Shown here: positions 24,011 to 34,900 of the stretch, piece by piece
Layout of the letters: every line of letters begins with the position of its first letter
Position numbering within the stretch: position 1 is the first letter of the stretch
Source of the DNA: Chamaecrista fasciculata
Taxonomy: Eukaryota > Streptophyta > Magnoliopsida > Fabales > Fabaceae
Reading direction: 5' to 3'
DNA length: 64,000 nt
Assembly: GCA_003254925.1 (NCBI GenBank)
Contig: QANZ01005013.1
Location: 1 to 64,000, forward strand
Notes under the pieces: generated by a model
What the model was told of the DNA's origin: nothing
The model's database searches: none
What the model saw: the letters and a program-made list of their open reading frames with translations, nothing else
Made by a program: the position numbers and the translations under genes

Positions 24011-24478
24011 CGCTTGGTTTTTTAGGACTAGTAATAATGTTTTGAATAAATATGAATCCACATTGATGAACTACAAATTTACCTGACATAGTCTTATACC
24101 TAGCTATTTCGATGATGGATACCTGGATTGATTATCTTCCACAAACATTACGCAGTAAGTTATGGTTGTGGAGCACCTAGCTTAAATCATTAATCAAGTA
24201 GGGAGGACATACTACAGAATTCATCACACATGAACTTTATACATATGTTGTATATATTAATTAAAATCTATTAAGTAAAAATAATGTCACATAGTAATGT
24301 CATTTATCATTAATTAGACTAGAAGGGTTATGATTTGAGGTAACCTTGATTCTAATATAGAAGTTTAGGAATATAATTAATACTTTTAAAAAATTAAGAA
24401 TAAACTTGAGACTTTACTCCAAAATATGGAGACGGTGAAAATGTATTTTGTCATACAAAACATTGGTAATATAAGTAA
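24011..24478. other. AT-rich intergenic DNA
   Basis: Nothing recognised. Confidence 0.35.
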
Positions 24479-24608
24479 GGGAAAAGATCATTTCGTGCCT
24501 CTAACGTTTGGGGTCAGTTTCAGTTATGCCTCTAATGTTTGTTTTGTGTCAGTTATGCCTCCAATGTGATACGTTGGTGTCAATTATACCCTAACTTCAA
24601 TTTTTTTT

Positions 24609-25543
24609 GGGCCAAAGTCCTATTTTGGTCCCTCAAGTTTGCTCAAAGTTCTGTTTGACCCTTAAGTCTCTGGCGAACTTTCCGGCGAGATACACGGCGG
24701 CCCCGACAACTACGAAAACTCCTAATCATAGTGCAAAAAACCGGACCGGCCATTGACCCGGTGGAAGGTTCGGGTCACTGGTTCAACCGATTGAGCTGGT
24801 TTACTTAAAAAATACATTTTCAAATATACATATTCATCAAATACACATTAATATAATACAATAATTTAAATATAGTAAAAATTAAACACTTTGGTACCCT
24901 TTGGAGCTATTTTGCAATTTTAACCATAACAAATTTTATAAAAATTACATATTGACCCCAAAATTTTTTAAAAGTTTTCATTTTAGTCCCTAGATAATAT
25001 GTATCCAGGGACCAATTTGGAATTTGTTAAAAAAAATTTGGGGTCAATATGTAATTTTTGTAAAATTTATCGGGTCAAACCGGTTCACGGTTCACCGGTC
25101 CGGCGGTTCAACCGTCGGTTGAACCGGTGACTGGCCGGGTCAAATGCAGAACGATATTTTGCTTATTCCAACCCGGTCTGGTGTCCGGTTCACTGGGTCA
25201 CCGGTTGAACCGCCCGGTCTGGTCCGGTTTTTTATACTATGCTCCTAATCCAAGGTTTTTTTTTTTTTACCTCTTGAGTTCAATGGCGGCCTCCATTTTG
25301 CGAAAAAAAGACTAGCAAGCTGCCGAAAAATTACATAGTCGCCGAAAAATTACACAATCGCCGAAAATCATATTTCCGCCCATTTGTTCGCAAAATGAAG
25401 GCTACCATTGAACTCAGGAGGTCAAAAAACCTTGGATTAAGAGTTTTTGTAGTCGTCGGGGCCGCCTTGTGTCTCGCCAGAGATTTGAGGGATCAAAACG
25501 AAACTTTAAGCAAACTTGAGGGACCAAAATAGGACTTTGGCCC
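24609..25543. mobile_element. Middle palindromic element of the nest
   Basis: GGGCCAAAGTCCTATTTTGG and its inverted copy GGGCCAAAGTCCTATTTTGG at the right end are identical over 20 bp. Further in, GGCGGCCCCGACAACTACGA and CCAAGGTTTTT pair with inverted mates. The interior is mildly GC-rich (GCCGAAAAATTACA repeats). No clear target duplication. It holds a hAT insertion at 24727-25241. Confidence 0.72.
24727..25241. mobile_element. hAT MITE (CCGGTTGAACCG type), innermost of the nest
   Basis: The ends CATAGTGCAAAAAACCGG and, inverted, CATAGTATAAAAAACCGG pair. The perfect 8-bp duplication CTCCTAAT lies at 24719-24726 and 25242-25249. The arms are rich in CCGGTT/AACCGG motifs. The centre carries 'gaccccaaaattttt' repeats related to 15135-15560. 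Non-coding. Confidence 0.85.
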
Positions 25544-25682
25544 AAAATAAATTGAGGTTAGGATATAAGTGACACTAACGTTTCACGTTGGGGACATAAT
25601 TGACACAAAACAAACATTAGAGGCATAACTGAAACTAACCCCAAACATTAGAGGCACGAAAGAGTCTTTTCCCTACAAGTAA

Positions 25683-27305
25683 TACTAAACATATACATTT
25701 AACATAAATGATATTTATTAATTATTGTCATACTAAATATTAATATTATAAATATTATATCTTATTATAATATCACATACCATAATACCAAACACTTGAT
25801 AATAGTTGATATTCATTAAATAAAATGCTATGTATATTAAAAAAATTTAAAAATATAACTATCTTTATTTATTAAATGTTTCTCTCATTATAGGACTAAG
25901 TACATGATATAAATAAAATTAGATTAATCAAAAATTCATATGTGATATCTGATATGTCAAACGGACAATTAACGAAATAACAATATTAACAAACTTTTTG
26001 TCAAATATGTTTCTGGACACAAATTTAATCACACATGATTTTTTTTAAAATATTTTAAATAGTAAATAGACTAATGTGCTCCATAATAAAGCTAGATAGT
26101 AACTTAAAATGAACGAATGTTAAAAAAATATATTTATTTTTACTCAACTACTTAACTCGTTCAAAAGTATCTTTTTGAATATTACAAATATTTTTTTTAA
26201 AAAAAACTATATTAACTTTTTGTTGTCTTTTTGGGTGTAAGGATATACTTGAGAAAACTCACCTTACTTTAATATTGAGGCTGGATATTATTCAGAATGG
26301 ATTTGATTGGTTGGATGGAATCTTCCCTCTTGCAATTCTGGTATTGACACATGCTCACAAATATTTTTCTGATTTCATTTACGCCACTGAATTACAATCA
26401 ACTATTTTATATAAGTTCTTTCCTTTATTTCCTCCACTCTTTTACTTGATTAAGAGTTTTACAGTGGGTAATTATTCTTATAAAGAAAGCACATGTCCTT
26501 TTCTATAGAAATTATTTCTGATAAGAAATTTACTAATATATATATTCTTAAAATGATATAATTAATATTTTAATATTGGCGTGTAGATAAATGATCCATG
26601 CATTATATTTCATAAGTAAGGGAAAAAAGAAACAAAGGAATAATTCAATAATCTATAAAGTGGACCCATATTTCCTGCAAGAGTGTGTGTATGACTGACT
26701 GTGTGTAAGTTTCAGAATTGGATCATTCTATGGGCACATGTTGAATGCCTATACTTTGAATAAGATCAAAATCATGAATTCATGCCTCATGTGTTCATCT
26801 TGTACTGCCTATTCTTTTTAATGCCTTTGGCATTTCCTATATTTCTTTTTATGATATGGTTGGACGTCCGAAGAAGTAATCTAAGGTTAAAAAGTAATTT
26901 TCTGAGAAAAATAAATTGTTTTATTGTAAACTGTTTTGTTTAGATTAGGGTTGAATAAATTTCGAGACTTTTATGATAAACCATTAAATCAAATAATTTT
27001 ATGAAAAATGAAAATAAAAATGTAAAGTTTTCTTATTTTTTAAGTACAATTGTATGTCTCATATTTTATATATAAATATAAAATTTAACATATAAATATA
27101 TACACACACAGAGTTTAATCTGGTTAGCTATTGTTCTTAATGCATTTGGCATCTCTTATATTTCTGAGAAAAATGCAAATATCCCTTAGAGACACTTTAG
27201 ATTGTTCTGTAATAAATTTGACATTCTTATATATTAAGACAAAATCGAATTTTTTTATAAAATATAAAAGATGAAATTGATTCAAATAAATAAACTTAAA
27301 GGTAG
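25683..27305. other. AT-rich intergenic DNA
   Basis: No gene recognised. Several small open frames lack any recognisable motif. Confidence 0.35.
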
Positions 27306-28374
27306 GGGTGTTCAAAACCGAACCAAACCGATTGAACCGAACTACACCGAACCAAACCGAACCAAAACCGATTCAAATGGTTTGGTTTGGTTTCATTTTT
27401 CTTAATTTTGGGCGGTTCGGTTCGGTGGCGGTTTGACACTATACCAAACCGAACCAAACCGCATGTAATACAATTATATGTATATGTATATGTATATAAA
27501 TAATATAATATATTATATATATAAACCCCATGTACTTTGTTCCACTGAAAGAATAAAGCTGAGCCCATGAAACTATAACTTAAAGCTACTTGTTATCAAA
27601 AATTAAAAAAAGGGTAAATTCCACTTTGGTACCCTGTTTTATAGACCAATTCCACTTTGGTACCCTGTTCTTTCAAAAGTGACACTTTGGTACCCTGTTC
27701 TTTTAAAAATGTCATTTTGGTATCCTGTTCTTTCAGAAGTGACATTTTGGTACTCTGTTCTTTAGACCAAGTGACACTTTGGTACCCTAAAAAAGATAGA
27801 ATAAGGTAACAAATAATGAAAGAGCAGGGTACCAAAGTGTCACTTGGTCCAAAGAATAGAGTACTAAAATGTCACTTTTGAAAGAACATGGTACCAAAAT
27901 GATATTTTTGAAAAAACAGGGTAACAAAGTGTCACTTTTGAAAGAACAGGGTACCAAAGTGGAATTGGTCCATAGAACAGGGTACTAAAGTGGAATTTAC
28001 CCTTAAAAAAACCTAAAGCTAAAAGTCCGCATAACTCGAATAGACTTTGGCATTTTCCAATTTGCATCCAAAGTTACAAACGACCAAATCCTAACATACT
28101 TTGTTCCACTGTTTTTTGTTATGTCATAACTTAATGAACATAATACTGTCAGGTTCAAAATGTTATGAAAAATTGGTACTTTTTATATTAATTACAAAAT
28201 TAATAATAATTAAAGGTCAAACCGTCCAAACCAAACCGCTAAAACCGCCATTGTATTGGTTTGGTTTGTTATTTTTTTTCAAATCGAACGGTTTGAGTTT
28301 TCTCCAAACCGATGCGAGCGGTTCGATTTAACAAATTATTTTAAACCGTCCAAACCGCCCAACAAAACCCCTTG
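27306..28374. mobile_element. hAT-like element (AACCAAACCG repeats), host of a nested MITE
   Basis: Starts TAGGGGTGTTCAAAACCGAA and carries many AACCGAACCAAACCG motifs on the left. The right part has AAACCGTCCAAACCGCCCAA and ends near AAAACCCCTT, the inverted counterpart of the start. The target duplication is not clear. The element at 27612-28002 is inserted in it. The right end lies only about 550 bp before the GlnRS start codon. Confidence 0.58.
27612..28002. mobile_element. 391-bp MULE-type MITE, twin of 39696-40054
   Basis: GGGTAAATTCCACTTTGGTA and the inverted GGGTAAATTCCACTTTAGTA form the ends. The body is a ladder of TTTGGTACCCTGTTCTTT phrases in opposite orientation in the two halves. 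The 9-bp duplication TTAAAAAAA (27603-27611 and 28003-28011) is perfect. Nearly the same sequence occurs at 39696-40054. Confidence 0.9.
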
Positions 28375-28517
28375 TTAAGAGAAAAAAAAAAATTTTGGCT
28401 ATGAACAAAAGAAAGTAAAAGCAAACGAACCTCGAAACGCCAACAACACTGAATACACTGAATTACAGATTTACAGTGCAGAAGCAGCTATCGCACTAAA
28501 GATTACGAATTCTCCTA

Positions 28518-28526
28518 AAACCCTAA
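28518..28526 (+). promoter_or_regulatory. telo-box in the GlnRS promoter or leader
   Basis: AAACCCTAA, followed by AGCCCTCG, lies about 400 bp before the ATG and just before the putative leader intron. Telo-boxes are known in plant genes of the translation apparatus (for example eEF1A and ribosomal proteins), which suits an aminoacyl-tRNA synthetase. Confidence 0.6.
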
Positions 28527-28562
28527 AGCCCTCGTCTTTGTCATCTTTCTCTGGAATCATAG

Positions 28563-28925
28563 GTTAGTTGAGCACGCTCATTCTCACTCTCTAGTTGGTT
28601 TTCTGTCACTATTTCCTCGTACCTTTCAATCTCTTCTGGAACTATTATGCAATTAAGGAACTTTGATGCTGCAATCAATTTTCCTTCATTGATAGAAATC
28701 TGGGCAATTTCCTAAATCGTTACCTGAGCTCTTAATGACGGAGTTTTGATGCTTCAGTCCATTTTCTTTCACTATTAGAAATTTGGGGAATTCGCTATAT
28801 GTTCATCTAAGTTCATAATGTAGGACCTTTGATATTGCAATTCGTTTTCATTCTCTAATTGAAATCTGGCGAATCCCCGAAATTTTCTTATAAGCTCATT
28901 GCGAATTTGTTTTAATGGTTGTTAG
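28563..28925 (+). other. Probable 5'-UTR intron of the GlnRS gene
   Basis: A donor (AG^GTTAGTTG at 28563) and an acceptor (GTTGTTAG^AAAATG, ending 28925) bracket a T-rich stretch ending three bases before the start codon. Inferred from sequence only. Confidence 0.5.
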
Positions 28926-28928
28926 AAA

Positions 28929-31900
28929 ATGCCGGCTAAGGATGAGAACTCTGATAAGGATAAGTGCTTGGAGCTCTTTTTGAAGATCGGTTTAGATGAA
29001 CGCACGGCTCGGAATACCATTGCTAACAATAAAGTTACAGCCAATCTTTCTGCTGTCATCAATGAGGTATTTTATATTGGCCTGAAAAATTTATTTGTAA
29101 TGGAGTTTGCAACTGAATATCCATTTACGTTCTCTCCTGAAGATGGTGATGATGTGGCTTCTTTTGTTGTTTTCAGGCTTGTGTCACTGATGGATGCAGT
29201 CGAACTGTAGGAAATTTCCTGTACACGGTAATGAATACTTTAGTAGTGGATAGTTCATTGGTTAAGCTTCTGAAAATACAATAGTGGTTTTTGGATTGCT
29301 GCGTGCAGCAAGACTCAGTTAAATACTGAAATTATTTGTCTTTTTGAGTTCACGCAGCATTATATTTAGCAGAAGTCTATAACACACAATTCTTTTCCTC
29401 CCATTTTAGAATTGGTTTTACATGTGATATTGACATGGTTCTTGCCAATATGTGACAGGTTGCAACAAAGTATCCAGCAAATGCCTTACCACATCGCCCA
29501 ACATTGTTGCAATACATTGTTTCATCAAAGGTATAGCTACTGTCTGATTTTTCTGTTTGGCAAAGATTATGGGACTTGCTTACTAATTTTCATGTGATTA
29601 TATACTTTATCATGGAATTTAATGCAGATAAATTGGTTTAATTAGTTTTTTTTACACTGGACTTAGTCTCATGAAAATTCTTATTGCAGATAAAGACAAC
29701 TGCGCAGTTAGATGCAGCACTATCCTTTCTTGCTACTACAGGCTTGGAGACTCTTGATTTGAAAAATTTTGAAGAAGCTTGTGGTGTCGGTATGATAGAA
29801 AGATCCTTAATCTCTAAAATCATTAGTGTTTAATGTTTATTTATTTTGTATAGCAGTTAATGCATGTTCAACTTTGCTTGGAGAACTATACATCTTATTG
29901 CTGATACTTACGTTTTCTTTTCTGACTTTCATTTCTGAGGTTGTTTGATGTTTCTTAGTTATTTACATGTGTGAACAGGTGTTGAGGTTTCAATTGAAGA
30001 AATCAAACAAACTGTTAACAAAGTTTTTGAGGAGCATAAGGCAACAATTATGGAGCTACGCTATCGAACAAATGGTAGGTGTTCAGTTATTCCTTCTTAT
30101 GGGATCTACAAATTTTAATCTTATTAATGGTTTTATTTAAATTTTAGATACTCATACAGGATAACCATATCTAAATCATATAGAAAAAAATGCTATACAA
30201 AAGCTAGCTGAATCTAACTTATAGATACCTAGATCCTTGTCAGTGGTATAGTCTCCTGAGTCCTGACTATGTAGAATGGATTACCTATGCCAAATTAGAC
30301 CTTAGAGTAGAAAAATACCAGGTCTCAGAAAAGACTAGAGTCAAACAGGATATGGCAAGAGAAGATGGTATCTTGTTTCTTGAACACTTTAACACTAACT
30401 ACTGACTACAATGTACCAACAATAACTTTTGGTTTCTTGAGATTTCAGCTCTCAAAGACCAACTAGTATGGTGCTCCAAATAAATACAGAAACTTTTCTG
30501 GGTTGCCCTAAACATGAAATCCAGTACATGTAAATTCAATTAACTTCAACAGTAATTCATCGCAACGAACTAGAAACAGTGACAACGATGTGCTGAAGTT
30601 AGAGAACTTTCATGATTACATTACAGTCATTTTACTGTTCGTTCTGTTTAATACTGCTTTAGTCATATTGATCTACTTTAAGTTTTATATATTCCATGGG
30701 TGATTTCTTTTCCCCAGTCTGCTCCTTTTTATTGTCCTTCTTTTAATAATTTAAACTTGATAAGCTAAGCTAATCCTAACTTAAGAAACTTAAATATTTT
30801 AAGGGAGCGTCTATTTTTAATATGCAAAGAAATTGGTTACATTTGGTGATTGTTAGCTATTAAACCTTGGAAGCATGGATACAAGCAAGACTAAAAATTA
30901 AAATCTAAGTTGTCAAGGTGTTATTTGAAGTGTCATATCAAGTTTGATGTATAGAAAGAAAGTTCCTTTTCTGAATTGTCAATAGGTGATAACTTCCCTA
31001 ACAATCTGTTCATCACATATGAACGGTAATGATATTGTTTCTCTTGCTAGTGGGTGAGTTATTGGGACATATTCGGAAGAGGATCCCATGGGCTGATGCG
31101 AAAGTTGTCAAGGTAATGATGACTATGATAGATAATTGGTTTATTCAGATTTGTCAATACTTTTAATTGCTCTGCCTTTATTATGTGATAGCAACTAGTT
31201 GATGCAAAATTGATTGAGCTATTGGGTGAAAGGACAGCAGCAGATGATGAAAAGCCTTTAAAAAAGAAGAAAGAGAAAACTGTTAAAGTAGAGGTTTGTT
31301 CATTAGCAATGTATTCTCATTTTGCCTCTAGTTTTTTCACAGATTATGAAATGGTGGAATCTTCTGTTGCAATTCAACTTATATAATTAATAGGATAAGG
31401 CAGCATCTGTTTCTACTCCTGAAAGTCCACCTGAAGAAGATCTGAATCCATTCATGATATTCCCTAGTCCAGAGGAAAATCTGAAGGTATATAATTACCT
31501 TATTCTGATTATTAATGTCATATATATATATATACAATTCTGTTATAGTTGTGAACTCATGCTTCACTTGGTCATTGTGCTTGTGTTGTGTGAAGTCATA
31601 AATCTACTGCTTGTTCATGATGCTTACATGATAGTATCCATGATGTGTTGTGCTTTAGAAATATTGAAATATTTTGGCTTGCAATATTTCTGGCAAGGCT
31701 TTCAAATTTTGAAAATTTTCCTCGATGCTAGTTTCCTATAAAAAGTTTAAATTTCATACTTCCTTTAGCTAACATTTGTAAGTTTACAACATCTCATGGA
31801 TATCATTTTTGTTTTCAGGTGCATACTGAAGTACCCTTCAGTAATGGTAGTCTTCTGAGGTGTTGCAATACAAAGGAGCGTCTTGACAGACACTTGAAAG

Positions 31901-34900
31901 CTAAAAAGGAGCTTCTTGACAGACATTTAAAAGATAAAAAGGTTCTTCTTGACAAACACTTAAAAGCAGCTGGTGGGAGTGTTTTGACCCGCTTCCCACC
32001 AGAGCCAAATGGATACCTACATATTGGTCATGCCAAGGTATGTATATGTTTTAACATGATAGCTAAGCTGATAATTTTGCTTCAACCTTATTCTTTTTGT
32101 TTTGTCCCTCTTTAATGACTTATGAATTACTCAGGCAATGTTTATTGATTTTGGACTGGCAAAAGATAGGGGCGGAGGCTGCTACTTGAGGTGATTATTT
32201 CAATTTTCCTATTATATATTTGTGCCACGTTTTCCCCCTCACTAAAATGGATAAAGGCTTTCATGGACAAAAATCATCTGGTGATTGCCTATGGTTGAAT
32301 GGTTTACCATCTCTGGTTACTGAACTCAATAATTTCCATGAAAAGCTTCCATCGGCTCTTTGGTGAACACAACAATATTTTTCATATTTCTGGTTTAATA
32401 GTTATTGGCATTTCAGATATGATGATACTAATCCTGAAGCAGAAAGGAAAGAATATATTGATCACATTGAAGAAATTGTCCGTTGGATGGGTTGGGAACC
32501 ATTCAAGGTATGTTGGTGTTCCTCTGTAACACTGCCTATTTAATTCCACCTGGCTTTCTCGGTGTTTAATAGCTTTGCACATTATGCAGATTACTTACAC
32601 CAGTGATTACTTCCAAGAACTGTATGAATTGGCTGTAGAGCTTATAAGAAGAGGTCACGCATATGTTGATCATCAGGTTGGCAATTGGTATTAAGATATC
32701 TCTGTAGTTTATCACCATAAATGTTCAAAATTATAATATATGCAGTTAAGTCATTTGTTAGTCCATGAACATTTTGAGTAAGGTTTTTTTTTTTTTGAGG
32801 TTTGACTTACATGTATCTGTGTGTGTGTGTCTCTGCCTCATGTTTCCTTTTTGAGTGTATATAGTACTTGTAGTGGCAGCTAATTGAATTCTGAAGTACA
32901 ATTTCTTAGCCTCTTGCCAGTTTCCTCAGACAATCTCAATGGCATGGAAAGATAGGATAATTAATGCCTGTGAACTAGTAGAAGATAAAATGATTGCATC
33001 AGGTTTTTGATTCATTTCATATCAATTGCAAAGTGATTTACTTGATTGATTTTGTTGTAGACACCTGATGAGATAAAGGAGTACAGGGAGAAGAAAATGA
33101 ACAGTCCTTGGAGGGACAGACCCATTTCGGAATCATTGAAACTCTTTGAGGATATGAGACGAGGTCTTTTTGAAGAAGGAAAAGCAACACTTAGGATGAA
33201 GCAAGACATGCAGAGTGATAATTACAATATGTATGACCTTATTGCATACCGTATCAAGGTTTGTGCACAAGCAGATAACTTTCACAACCTAATATTCCTT
33301 GGATATCATAATATTTTATCTTATGGCATGACTATCTTCAGTTTACTCCTCACCCCCATGCTGGAGACAAGTGGTGTATCTATCCCAGTTATGATTATGC
33401 TCACTGCATTGTGGATTCGCTAGAGAATGTCACACATTCAGTAAGTTTTCTTCCGCCAAAATTTCTGGTGTTATTACAATTTTAACTTTTTATGATATTT
33501 CAAAGTTGGGAATGTGTAAGAAGTATGGAACATGTGTACATATTTTAAAATATTAATACCAATTGAGGTAATGCCCGCTACCATATGATTATTATTGTTA
33601 TAATATGTATTTTTGCAAGTGTTTTAAATTTTTATCCAATTTATCAAATCTTTCATGCAGTTATGTACGCTTGAATTTGAGACACGTCGTGCATCATACT
33701 ATTGGTTATTGCATTCGTTGGGCCTTTACCAACCTTATGTATGGGAGTATTCACGGTTGAATGTTTCAAACACAGTTATGTCAAAGCGTAAGGTAAATCC
33801 AATGTTTTTGAACATCTAGAAATCTCTAAAATTGCCGCAATGCATCTAAAATTTTCTTGCCCACAATAATTAATTATGTATCATTGTTGAAGTTAAATCG
33901 TCTAGTGATGGAGAAGTGGGTTGATGGCTGGGATGACCCTCGTCTGATGACACTAGCAGGTTTACGTCGCAGAGGTTTGACTCCAACTGCAATCAATGCT
34001 TTTGTTCGGGGAGTAGGAATCACTCGAAGGTAGGATATAAATGCTAACACTGTAACACGTACATTATTTATGAAATAGTTTGGCGGGAAACTAGTGGTAT
34101 ATTGTACCACTTTATGTTATTAATGCCGAAAAGTATGTGAAATGTTTTACTCTTTTCATAATTCATGTCTGGATCGTTGGAAATTTCACTTTTGTTCATT
34201 TCTTACCAGGATAGCACGGTTTTTGAAACTTTTCCTCTCAATTGGTCATTCCATATGGTTTGGTCAAATTGATCACAGTTTGCCCTTTCTCATCTTCAAG
34301 ATTTCAATCCCTGCTTTTGTTTGAAAATATCAATCCATTCGTTGTGGTAAAAATATTCATGAGAATTCCCAATTCTTGATAGTATATATTTAAGACAGTT
34401 GACCTATGCATAAACTTAGGGATTAGATAGTCATAAACATAAGGGTAGATAGCAAGTATTAAGGAATTTCATTCCTATTGTAGAATCTCATCAATGTATA
34501 TATACGTACCTCCTTCTGTGAATAATACACATAGGAGTATTCCCTTCATATCTCTTTTTACACAAAGCTACCTTTATTGGGGCCAGGGCCAGTCAACGAA
34601 GTTGTTAACACTGAAGAACTTAAGTAGTACAAAACATTCTAGTGTAGTTCTCTTTCTATGTAGTTAGTTCATTATAGTTATGTGCTCAAAATAATGTTAG
34701 GAACGTCATCAACATAGTAGCAAAAGAATATTTGATTTTCATCTCTAACTTCTGTCTTATTAAGAAAAAGAGCTTGATCTGCCTCATGATGTTTAAAAAA
34801 GTAAAAATATAGCCTTTCTTGTCATGATATTGTGAATATCGTGCAACTTGCCTGCTTTATAGTTGAAATAAATGACATGAATCTCTTTATAGGTTCTAAA

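Larger units (their letters stand above)
24479..25673. mobile_element. Outer palindromic MULE-type element of a three-level nest
   Basis: GGGAAAAGATCATTTCGTGC at the left pairs with the inverted right end GGGAAAAGACTCTTTCGTGC. The arms (24479-24608 and 25544-25673) match through repeated AGTTATGCCTCTAATGTTTG phrases. Borders TATAAGTAA and TACAAGTAA form a 9-bp duplication with one change. Its centre is occupied by the element at 24609-25543. Confidence 0.78.

Noticed and set aside
27296-28067. Minus-strand open frames with repeated EQGTKVSLLKEQ-like text (also 39674-40009)
   Set aside because: Translations of the GGTACCCTGTTCTTT ladder of two MITEs; the repeat explains the apparent protein periodicity.
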